From: Pyrrhosoma nymphula
Taxonomy: Eukaryota; Arthropoda; Insecta; Odonata; Coenagrionidae
Length of the DNA: 64,000 nucleotides
NCBI GenBank assembly: GCA_963573305.1
Contig: OY754331.1
Span: 93,549,434-93,613,433, forward strand
Direction: 5' to 3'
The notes below the pieces were generated by a model. That model did no database searches. It saw nothing but the letters and a program-made list of their open reading frames with translations, and was not told where the DNA came from. The translations under genes were made by a program, and so were the position numbers. This document shows positions 55,926 through 64,000 of this stretch, one piece after another; the stretch's first letter is position 1, and the number at the start of each line of letters is the position of its first letter.

Positions 55926-58454
55926 TGTAATTTTTGTAAAATTGTAGCATGTGTTCCTAAAGTTTTATTATTTGAATAATTTCATTTTGTTTTAATTTTT
56001 TATTTATACGAACCACTAAGTTATTGTTTCTTTTTGCATATATCACTTTTCGAAAGTCGTAAATAATCTTTTACTTCAAATTACAACTGGTGTATGTGGA
56101 TCAGATATGATTTTGTTTAATTTTTGTACTAAATATATTGTTTTATTCAAATGGAAGTTGTACAATGTTATGGTAATTAAAAAAAGGTTGTATTTTCATT
56201 ACTAAACATTCACTATGTGTTTCATATACCTTTCCGAAGTTATCACTATAAGCTGCTGGTTTGACATTGAAGTACTCTCAATTGTGCTTGACAAAAGTAC
56301 ATGAAGTTGCACCTTGAACAAAGAAAGATGACTATCTACACAGAAAAAATAATTTAAACGAAATCACAAAACAGATATGTCTTAAAATGAATTTTTATGA
56401 ACATAACAGTAAATTTAGCGCTAACGGGGCTACAAGACTGATTCGGTCCCAAGGGGCATTTTGATGCCCCCTATTTTTTCTGAAACAGAGGGTCATATCA
56501 ACAAACCGACTTCATAGGATGTATTCAGGACGCATTGACCATGAGATATACGAATATGAACAAAAATATCGAAAAAAAAAGTTACGGTCCCGTATCGGTT
56601 AAGGTCGTTGTGGTCCCAATCGGTTAAGGTGGTCCCAAATCGAAAAAAGCTGGCCAAAAGTCGTGTTTTCGAATTTTTGCAAGGAATTTTTGAATGTTGT
56701 ATTCGGATTCTACAGGATATGGTCTACAAAATACGCTACTAATTTGGTATTTTCGTTGATCAGAGCGGCTACAGAGACCCGTAAAACATGGAGCATTCAG
56801 CGTAAAAATGACAGTTGCGTGAAATCGGTCGATTTCGAGGAATTTCAGCTTCATGGAGGACAAACTTTAAACAATATATTTAGCCAAAAAACATTTTTAC
56901 CTACAAACATAAACATTAGCGCATATTGGAAAATACATTTTATTCGGGTTTTACTATGTTTACTATTTTATATATTTTTTTAAACTTTTAGCGTTTTTTA
57001 CCCGAATTTTCAAATAAAATGTACAGTATCGTTTAGAGCGTCACTTTCCGTCGCGGAGTCTTTTGCATGAATACGAAGGGGATTGTATATGCAACGTAGC
57101 AGTGAAGAAAGTTTTTGCTAATATTTGCTACTCCGACCTCATTGATTTAACTACAATGATGAAATGCGCTGACGCGGGCGGCGCGGCGGCCGGGCTGGCG
57201 CGTGGTAGGGCTCGAGGAAATCCAATATTTATGGGTATTATTCAATGTTGTTACATATGTTATTTTCTATAACAACTATTTACCTCATAAATAAACATCT
57301 CTTCTCATAAGTAGTACATTTATGCGTCTATAAATGGTTTCCAGTTGACCTTACTTATTATTTACGCGTGCCGATGTTCACCTAAAAATAGTGTAAGAAC
57401 TCCAGCGGAAGGAAATAATTGCGGAACGAAAGTATGCAGCTGAGTAGTAATCTACAAAAACTTGAATGCATTCAGAACAAAAAAATCCCTCAAAATGCTA
57501 CTCCACCCTGTCCTTCCGTTAGACGGATTAGTTTTCGTCCTCACGCGGCACATTGACCCTCTGTCGCTTCCGTAGCGGCCTCCTCAACCGCATGCGGGGC
57601 AAACGACTGCCGAAAAGGCCTAAGCTATTTATTGCGCCCACCGGGAAAACCCAACCACTGCTCTCTGTACACTAGTAATGAATTGCACTTCGGCCATCAA
57701 GGTTGAACGGAGTAAGCCTTTTCACCCTGTGAATTTTCTTGTGAATTTTTCTTTTCACATGTGAATTTTCTTGGAAAATCGAGTTAATAGTATTACGAAC
57801 CTCACCCTGTGGAAAACCCAAATTACTTATAGACTTCGCTTGTCCAAAATTTTCTTGCTAAAATCCAGTTTTCCTCAGAGTTTGCCCAAAGAAAGACGTG
57901 AAAGTGAGTTTCTTCACGCGTGGAAGAGTTCGAGTATTCTCGAAGTATTGAAAAGACTGCAGGATTGAAGAAAAGAGGCCATAGTGTTTTGGTGTAGTGT
58001 TGTTCAACACCCCTTCAGAATTCTGTGATTATTTTTGGTGCAATAAGAGTATGGGAGTATTTTATTTAGCTATCGTTGTTTTTACCTTCAAACCACTCGG
58101 CTAAGAGCTAAGTGGATATGAGAAATTTCACGCATCTTGAGATGCATGAAAAATTTCTTGAAAGTGGAAAAGGATCTATGTCGTTTAAGAAACAATACAA
58201 TTTGGACTACTTAAGCAACAAGTTAGAGTTATATGTGGACGTTAATGCAAACATTATCTTAAAAAGCTTTGTGTAAAAGTGTTTTTTCTCAAATTGTCTT
58301 CGCCGGTGGAATGAAAGCAAAAGAAATGACGGTTTTTTTAGAAGAAAGTTCGCTGATTGGCTAATTTGGATGTTGAAATTTCCTCCACGCTTATTTAAAT
58401 GTCTTCCCAGTACATCCGGTAAGTATATAATGCGGGATTTGTGATGAGTTTAGA
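55926..58454. other. No recognisable gene
   Basis: AT-rich DNA with a few odd patches. At 56580-56650 CGGTTAAGG...GGTCCCAA occurs twice. At 56445-56485 GGTCCCAAGGGGCATTTTGA lies against TGCCCCC, possibly a piggyBac end. At 57165-57220 there is a GCGGCGGCCGG-rich patch. No frame shows a recognisable domain. Confidence 0.4.
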
Positions 58455-58800
58455 GTGATATCCATATTCCATGGATCAGCCATCGCCAAAGCAGCTGCCC
58501 TTCCTATTGGCCACTTGTCCGCGGAGGCAATGGAGGCGAGGAATAAGGATATAAGAATATCCAGGGAGCACCATACCAGGAAACTTTCCAGGATCGCAAC
58601 AAATGAAGACTTGTTTAGAAGATTACTCCTAACTTCAGACCCCTTGATATCTAGTATTTAAAAGGTTCAAAGAACGATATTACTTCCATTACCTGGCGAG
58701 GTAAAGATTTTACTAATCCAGGAAGAATTGAGTGAGCAGAGTGAGGATGACAGTTATGAGGGTTTGTCAGATAATGATTATGAGTGTATTTAGAATTTTT
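58455..58800 (+). pseudogene. Arthropod repetitive ORF, unknown function
   Basis: The frame 58455-58661 reads HGSAIAKAAALPIGHLSAEA, then MEARNKDIRISREHHTRKLS and TNEDLFRRLLLTSDPLISS. I recognise this HG..I..AALPIG.LSEEA.EARNKD...REHHTRK.SR..TN.DLL..LL.SSDP pattern as a protein segment repeated in many arthropod genomes, probably from a mobile element. I cannot name the element or give a function. After TAA at 58661 and a shift, the plus strand still encodes GEVKILLIQEELSEQSEDDS and an acidic end LSDNDYECI before TAG at about 58792, where such proteins finish. The N-terminal part was not found. Confidence 0.45.
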
Positions 58801-59824
58801 TCTCAACTATGACTGTGAAAGATAAGAAAAAATGTTAACTTATTTCTTTGACGGTTAAATAAACCCAAATGAATGGAAAATATCATTAAAAGTTTCGTAC
58901 CAAATTATGTGCCCGGTAATTTGATCCCCCACCGCGAAAAGAGCTTATTGCAATCGGAACAATAAATTTGGCGTTTAATTCATAGGGGTTATGAAATATT
59001 GTTTACGACATTTCAATGCTTGTATTAATGCCTCCATTGAAAACTGTCAAAGAAAGGACCCTGTTTAAAAATGCTTTTAAATCCATTGGCCCGTTTCAAG
59101 GAATTATAAAATTGACTGCGTCTACTTAATTAGAATTAGTTATTATAATTTTTTAAACAATTAATGCAGTACAATAATATTTATCATAGACTTATGATAT
59201 AAACTTCCAAATAAGATTAGCTTAGTATCAATTACAATCAAACAAATGAAAAAGCAGAAAATGTTCTCTTGGTTCATTCACAATTAATCGTTCAAAGATT
59301 GTCCAAAATTAAGCAATACAATTCATTAAATATATGCTTTTAAATTTCTATTTCAGTTTTATTATATGTATAATTTGTATTTACTATCGCGGAAGTAATC
59401 TTAAATTCCAGTGGGTTTTTTGAATTAATTGTTTAAACAAAATGTGAAATAACAATAAAGTACATAACAAATAGTTTAAAATCCAGAATTAGCGGATAAA
59501 AAACTATGCAAATAAACCTTTGCATCAAATATTTTCGTAATAATAACAGCGTTATTAATTTTGGCCAGCTTTTTCGATTTGGGACCACTGTGGGGCGGTT
59601 CTCTATTTTCCGCGGCGCCTGGGGGGGGGGGGGGGTATGCAATACCTCTCAACGAACCGGGGGTCCGGGCGGACCTCCCTCGGAAAGTTAAAAGAAATGA
59701 AGCGCTTGGAACGTAGTCTTGGTGTGGCTATATTATATAGTAGATGTGATAAATTATTGAGTAAAACTCTCTAATTACATTTGAAAAACGTATACAAACG
59801 ATGTAAAGTATGCCATTCTTGTGA
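58801..59824. other. No gene; G-rich patch
   Basis: AT-rich apart from 59575-59690, which contains a run of about 15 G (59621-59636) and GGGGGTCCGGGCGGACCTCC. The latter might be the terminal region of the hAT element whose transposase lies at 60.5-62 kb on the minus strand; no inverted partner was found. Confidence 0.4.
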
Positions 59825-60115
59825 AGATGCAGGTCTCCCGGGTTTTACACTACATTGGTCCATGTTTCCACGGACGACAGTTTCGGCGGCGTTTCAGTCG
59901 GCTTCTTCAGGTCGGTGAAGTGAAGGGGTAGCCATTTGTCGTCTTATATATCTCACCCGTTGGAGTCAGGTCAAATGCTTGTGATACATAAGACGAGGAA
60001 TGGCTGCACCTTCACTTCACCGACCAGAAGAAGCCGACTACAACGCCTACGAAATTGTCGTCCGAGGAAACATGGACCGACGCGGTGTAAAACGCGGATG
60101 ACATGCATCTTCACA
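59825..60115. repeat. Palindrome with two hammerhead-like cores
   Basis: 59825-59925 (minus) and 60005-60110 (plus) are inverted copies of one sequence. The minus copy has CTGAAGA (59904-59910), a 6-nt stem pair GCCGAC/GCCGCC with loop TGAAAC (59885-59902), GAAA (59881-59884) and a GTC triplet (59873-59875), the order of a hammerhead ribozyme core with a minimal stem III. The plus copy has CAGAAGA (60025), GCCGAC/GCCTAC, GAAA (60051) and GTC (60060). Stem II has two mismatches in the first copy, and I could not pair stem I in either, so activity is doubtful. Hammerhead motifs are known in terminal repeats of Penelope-like elements, and PLEs lie 2 kb away. Confidence 0.4.
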
Positions 60116-60536
60116 TCCATCAACCCGCGGCAGCTTACACAAGGATTTCAAACTCCGTTCTTCTTCAATGCCGTACAAAATGAAAATTGGTTGGGATGAA
60201 ATGAAAAATAAGTACACAGAAAATACTATTTTCCTTTAATAATTCTATTTTATCAGCAAAAGTAAAAATGATAACATTCAAAGAAGAACTACCAGGCTGT
60301 AAAATACATTTATAAAAGTTTTAATGGTGGCTAAAACAAGTAGACCCAAGTTAATATTAAAATAAATGAAATAAACAAAGTATTGACTATTGATTTGAGG
60401 TAATGCAGTCACCCTCACAATTACAGATATACGGGCTGACGTAAATTAAGAAAATATTATTCAGTTGTAATGTTTTGAGCGCCAACTTTAATGCAAATAG
60501 CCTAGGTATTGACAGTATAAGATTTATGTATACAAA
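60116..60536. other. No recognisable gene
   Basis: AT-rich, probably 3' flank of the minus-strand hAT gene. An AATAAA-type signal (TTTATT on the plus strand) occurs, but no terminal repeat was identified. Confidence 0.45.
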
Positions 60537-61965
60537 TTACAACAGTAAATTTTGCTTTCTTGTTTCTTTCTGCTCAGCAAACCGGTTTATTACATTATCG
60601 GGGTCTACATGAATATGACGGTGAATGTACAACATAGCAAAGCCGTGTATATGACTTTCACCGCATCTTGATCGTACGTAACTTTTCAAAAAGCGTAAAG
60701 CAGAAAAAGATCTTTCAGCACCTGCAATACTGACAGGCAAACTTAAGAGGACAAGGAAAAGTTTCTTTATTAGTGGAAAAAGGACAGGATGGCATGCATT
60801 TAACTATCGATGACAGTTGAAGGAATAACTTTACCATCATCAATATCCCGGTTCCATTTCACTATCCACTGTTCATACTCTGATTTTAGCTGAAAAACAA
60901 AACATTCTTTATGGAGACCAAAGAGGTCAGAATTCTTCTGGCAAAGTGTGTTTATATCATTTTTAACGTCTGCAGATTTTAAAACGACATTCTTAGCCAA
61001 AATGGCCTGTGGGAGAAAGATATTTATTCTGAATACGTCCATTATCACATCAGAAAATCTAGAGAAGTCCTCTAGAACCCAGTCCAAAATGGGGATGTAG
61101 ATGTTTCTTCGGAAATATTCCTCTGCTGATCAAAACGGTGCATTTGAGCGACATGATTGCCGTTGAGAAATCCTTGGGGCGTTCATCTCTCCTCCTAAGG
61201 AGCGCGATGCGGCCGTTGCTTTCGCAAAAACACCTTTAAAATCTTTTTCAACAGCAAGTCTTATACTTCTGAAAAGAGATTTCACTGTGAAAACTGCCTC
61301 TGAAGCACTCTGAACATCTAAGTGTTCTGTTTGTAATAACTTGCTTAGGTTGCACGTAACACCCAGGATCTCAGCAAGGCAGCAGAGTGTCACAAAGAAA
61401 TCACTATCTCGAATGCTACATTCGTAACTCTGAGCTTTTTGAGCCGACGAATCCTCATTTGACCACCTGGAAATGATTTCCAAAGCCACTGACACCTTTT
61501 CAATATTTGTAAGAAACTGTAGCACGGAATCATGGCGTTCTACCCACCTGGTCTCGCAAAGTTGCTTTAGTTGACTTCCTAGGGTATTTTTCAAAACCAT
61601 ATTTCGTTTCGATGAAGCACGGAAGAAGTTAATGATTTCCACTAAATTACCATGGGCATTACGAACAGATGGTACTCGATTTGTTTTGGAAATTACTAAA
61701 TTTAAGTTATGGTTGTAACAAGGACAACGAACAGCATTTGTTGCATTCTTCTGAATTTATTGCACAGCTCCTACGGCGGCTGATACATTTGTAGAGCACC
61801 CATCTGTGCCTACACCGACACAATATTTTATGTCTAGTCCTAAACTATGGATTTATTGGGTTACGATTTGGCCAAGATTTATACCAGTAACAGCAGGTTC
61901 AATATGAAAATCAACTTCTGAGCTTTCTTCATCCACATCATCTGAAGGAGAATGGTCTAAGCATA
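60537..61965 (-). pseudogene. hAT transposase (ZMYM1-like)
   Basis: Transposase of a hAT element, minus strand. Upstream blocks include DHSPSDDVDEESSEVDFHIE, then CVGVGTDGCSTNVSAAVGA with the catalytic D (about 61770-61830) and CPCYNHNLNLV, a highly conserved C..H.LNL motif. The frame 61642-61130 continues ETRWVERHDSVLQFLTNIEK and LCCLAEILGVTCNLSKLLQT, and frame 61087-60800 carries LKSEYEQWIVKWNRDIDDGK. The C-terminal dimerisation domain is in frame 60740-60537: LPVSIAGAERSFSALRFLKS, HGFAMLYIHR and the end RFAEQK. Frameshifts near 61110 and 60790 and stops near 61755 disable it. Its N-terminus (TTF/BED-type zinc finger region) is missing where PLE sequence begins at about 61966. Confidence 0.85.
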
Positions 61966-63123
61966 ATGAATTTACAAGTCTATTTCCACACTTTTTTAAT
62001 TAACCGACCATGGTTTCAGCACGTAGTGCCATTTTCAAGGTATACAGCTGTGGGTGGCAGCCTATATATACATGTTTCAATGGGAGAGGGATGGGGTAGA
62101 GTTTTCAGGGGGGGGGGGGTTACTGGATTTGGGTGGGGGGTTTGGGGGGTGGATTCATTTGAGGGTTTAGGTAAGGTCATGGGAGTGAGGGATGACGTCA
62201 ACGGGCGATGGGTGGGAGGTAGGGTGATGTGCAGGAGAGGCGAGTGGAATGGGAACATATGATCATTACATAATTTAAAATCAGTGTGGCAATTCACAAT
62301 TTCATACTGCTCGAAAAAATCAAGTTTCCGCCCCTTGTTAAGTACATGTAAAATTTTTGGATCGAAATTGCACCAGTGGTGTTCTTCATTCAAGTGTTTA
62401 GCTATTCCAGAGGAGTTGTCATAATTTAAAAAACATCGTCTATGTTCACGAATTCTCGTTCTAAAACTCCTCCCAGTCTGGCCAATATATTTCGTTTCAC
62501 AATCGTCACACTTCAGTTCGTACACTCCACTTTTTTTCTCACTACAATACACGTCTTTCGAGTTAAATAACAATTTTCCTAATGTCAATGGATTGTAAAA
62601 AGCCACTTTCGTTTTGTCATTTGAAATAATTTTGTCAAGTTTGAAAGAAATTTTCGGAATAAATGGTATCTTTCGCCAGTTAGATGGTTTGTCTCTGTTC
62701 TCTCGTTTGGAGGTTATCATATTAAGCGCTTTTTTCCGTCTAGAACATTCCAGAAGTCTGTTTATTAACATGGTGTCAAATCCATTCCTTTGCGCAATAG
62801 ATTTGATGGCGTTTAACTCTACGTTGAAATTTTCTACGGACATTGGGATATTTGTCAGTCTGTTGACCATTGCTTTGAATGAGCTCATTTTGTGGGAAGG
62901 ATGATGGTTTGAGGAGTTGGGAATTATGACGTCCGTGAAAGTGCTTTTGCGGTAGATTGAGAATTCGTGAGAGCTATTTTCAATGGAAATACTTAAATCC
63001 AGGAAGTTGATATTTTTACCTCCATATTCTATGGTGAACTTAATTGATTTATGAATTGAGTTTATCAGGGACAAAAATCCATCTATCTGACGTGAGGTAC
63101 CTGACCACATACATATAACATCA
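61966..63123 (-). mobile_element. Penelope-like element, 5'-truncated, minus strand
   Basis: The 3' end is at about 61966 (GAAACCATGGTCGGTTAATT, then GTGTGGAAATAGAC); the 5' truncation is at 63123 inside the YVDD codons. A single 364-codon frame fills most of it. A run of about 12 G at 62107-62119 on the plus strand corresponds to a proline-rich coding stretch. It lies directly against the hAT pseudogene, which it may have interrupted. Confidence 0.88.
62016..63110 (-). CDS. PLE polyprotein: RT end plus GIY-YIG endonuclease (partial)
   Basis: PLEs encode one protein with an RT related to telomerase and a GIY-YIG nuclease that opens the target. The frame starts just after the YVDD active site, so the first Met is not the true start. 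Residues 1-60 contain the RT-end motif GGKNINFLDLSISIENSSHE. Residues 60-190 form the connector (IPNSSNHHPSHKMSSFKAMV, RNGFDTMLINRLLECSRRKK). The GIY-YIG domain spans about 194-275: GVYELKCDDCE with the first tyrosine, KYIGQTGRSFRTRIREHRR with the second tyrosine and catalytic arginine, SGIAKHLNEEHH, and FFEQYEI with the likely metal-binding glutamate. The last 75 residues are rich in proline and threonine (TLPPTHRPLTSSLTPMTLPK), more than usual, perhaps readthrough into UTR. No internal stop. Confidence 0.9.
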   Translation of the reverse strand: MWSGTSRQIDGFLSLINSIHKSIKFTIEYGGKNINFLDLSISIENSSHEFSIYRKSTFTDVIIPNSSNHHPSHKMSSFKAMVNRLTNIPMSVENFNVELNAIKSIAQRNGFDTMLINRLLECSRRKKALNMITSKRENRDKPSNWRKIPFIPKISFKLDKIISNDKTKVAFYNPLTLGKLLFNSKDVYCSEKKSGVYELKCDDCETKYIGQTGRSFRTRIREHRRCFLNYDNSSGIAKHLNEEHHWCNFDPKILHVLNKGRKLDFFEQYEIVNCHTDFKLCNDHMFPFHSPLLHITLPPTHRPLTSSLTPMTLPKPSNESTPQTPHPNPVTPPPLKTLPHPSPIETCIYRLPPTAVYLENGTTC

Positions 63124-63127
63124 TTGT

Positions 63128-64000
63128 TTTGAGTGCTGAAGATAAGTGGAAGCTGGTGAACATGAATCCCTTACCACCTAGATTTTTCGGATTATTCAAG
63201 ACTCATAAACCCGAAATCCCAATCAGACCCGTAGTTTCTCATACCACTGCCACTTGCCATAAATTAGCTGTAAAATTAAATAGCCTTTTGAGAAACTACA
63301 CCGCATTCAAGTCTAAATTTAGTGTTAAAAACTCATTAGAACTTGTAAAGAAAATTTCCACAGTGAAAATTCCACACAACGCTAAGATTGTTTCATTCTA
63401 TGTGTGTAATTTGTTCACTTCAGTCCCAGCAAAAGAAGCATGTACCTTAGCCGCAAATTTAGTAAAAGATTCTGGTCTTGATATAACTCTGGTTAATGAA
63501 ATTAAGATACTTTTAGATACATGTATGGATCAAAACTATTTTTTATATAATGGAAAGTTTTATAAACAACAGACAGGTCTTGCTATGGGATCACCACTAT
63601 CACCAATTTTAGCAGAAATTTTCATGGACAATCTAGAACAAAAACTTTTCAACTCCGAAAATCCTCTGCTCAATAATATATGTTATTGGTATCGTTATGT
63701 TGATGATGTTATATGTATGTGGTCAGGTACCTCACGTCAGATAGATGGATTTTTGTCCCTGATAAACTCAATTCATAAATCAATTAAGTTCACCATAGAA
63801 TATGGAGGTAAAAATATCAACTTCCTGGATTTAAGTATTTCCATTGAAAATAGCTCTCACGAATTCTCAATCTACCGCAAAAGCACTTTCACGGACGTCA
63901 TAATTCCCAACTCCTCAAACCATCATCCTTCCCACAAAATGAGCTCATTCAAAGCAATGGTCAACAGACTGACAAATATCCCAATGTCCGTAGAAAATTT
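63128..64000 (+). mobile_element. Second PLE copy, plus strand, runs off the window
   Basis: Starts within the coding sequence, upstream of the RT fingers, and continues past the window edge. It faces away from the minus-strand copy, the two meeting at 63124-63127. From 63704 to 64000 it is the inverse of 63123-62827 with no mismatch seen by eye, so the two copies form a palindrome with a spacer of about 580 bp. Confidence 0.88.
63162..64000 (+). CDS. PLE reverse transcriptase, 3'-open
   Basis: RT of the Penelope type. The first ATG of the frame is at 63162, but coding sequence (SAEDKWKLVN) extends upstream in frame, so the N-terminus is truncated. Motifs: NPLPPRFFGLFKTHKP near residue 2-17 (the PPRxYGLPKxHK block), IPIRPVVSHTTATCHKLAVK, KIVSFYVCNLFTSVPAKEA holding the position of the first catalytic aspartate, GLAMGSPLSPILAEIFMDNL, and YRYVDDVICMW with the active-site YVDD at about 63696-63707. 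At the first catalytic position I read VSFYVCNLFTS where D is expected (SFDVxNLFTS), a tyrosine in place of aspartate, which would abolish polymerase activity. The end overlaps the INFLDLSI motif shared with the minus-strand copy, and the frame is still open at the window edge. Confidence 0.88.
   Translation, partial: MNPLPPRFFGLFKTHKPEIPIRPVVSHTTATCHKLAVKLNSLLRNYTAFKSKFSVKNSLELVKKISTVKIPHNAKIVSFYVCNLFTSVPAKEACTLAANLVKDSGLDITLVNEIKILLDTCMDQNYFLYNGKFYKQQTGLAMGSPLSPILAEIFMDNLEQKLFNSENPLLNNICYWYRYVDDVICMWSGTSRQIDGFLSLINSIHKSIKFTIEYGGKNINFLDLSISIENSSHEFSIYRKSTFTDVIIPNSSNHHPSHKMSSFKAMVNRLTNIPMSVEN

Noticed and set aside
56430..56650. piggyBac right end with TTAA
   Set aside because: TTAA and GGTCCC motifs recur, but no inverted partner was found on the other side of the pseudogene.
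59621..59636. Poly-G run as a regulatory or structural element
   Set aside because: Homopolymer runs of this kind are common in transposon termini and are prone to sequencing error; a single run proves nothing.
1..64000. CRISPR array, operons, ribosome-binding sites or other prokaryotic signals
   Set aside because: The introns and eukaryotic transposons show this is animal nuclear DNA; no spaced short palindromic repeats were seen.

Overview
The window looks like 64 kb of intergenic or heterochromatin-like DNA from an animal, most likely an arthropod. It is AT-rich, coding pieces are split by GT..AG introns, and the repeats form a typical arthropod mixture: PIF/Harbinger, hAT and piggyBac DNA transposons, a Ty1/copia retrotransposon, RTE-like and CR1/jockey-like LINEs, and Penelope-like elements (PLEs) with a GIY-YIG endonuclease. 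I found no convincing host gene, rRNA gene, functional tRNA or CRISPR array. The species cannot be fixed from what I see.

Layout. 1-6.9 kb: mostly featureless, with a short HARBI1-type transposase fragment near 0.7 kb. 6.9-14.2 kb: the most organised part. A 3.7 kb fold-back element with arms of about 1.46 kb has split an older dispersed repeat. Its left arm carries a 3,344 bp Harbinger element with both of its genes and a TTA target duplication. Its central spacer holds the tail of an RTE-like LINE. 15.7-22.9 kb: 5'-truncated LINE copies on both strands from two families, called LINE-A and LINE-B here. LINE-B is split by a 1,123 bp element with terminal inverted repeats (TIRs). 23.3-24.2 kb: a 902 bp TIR element with a 9 bp duplication. 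27-31 kb: a long hairpin, a tandem duplication, more LINE ends, and a decayed satellite of about 245 bp period. 31.2-33.0 kb: the C-terminal part of a non-LTR Pol, split by an 855 bp hAT derivative with an 8 bp duplication. 34.8-38.9 kb: two decayed reverse transcriptase (RT) fragments. 41.1-46.7 kb: a copia pseudogene running straight into an RTE-like LINE. 46.8-53.9 kb: a LINE-B tail, a long hairpin, a second Harbinger remnant, a hAT MITE and a PLE-type inverted tail. 54.8-58.8 kb: a piggyBac pseudogene and an unidentified arthropod-type ORF. 59.8-64.0 kb: a palindrome with hammerhead-like cores, a hAT transposase pseudogene, and two PLE copies joined head to head at the right edge.

The pieces do not form a pathway; they record successive insertions. 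The least decayed elements are the Harbinger element (all exons in frame except for one stop codon), the 855 bp hAT derivative, and the PLE pair, whose inverted arms look identical by eye. LINE-A, LINE-B and LINE-C are local labels, not database names. All homology calls are from motif recognition by eye, without searches.
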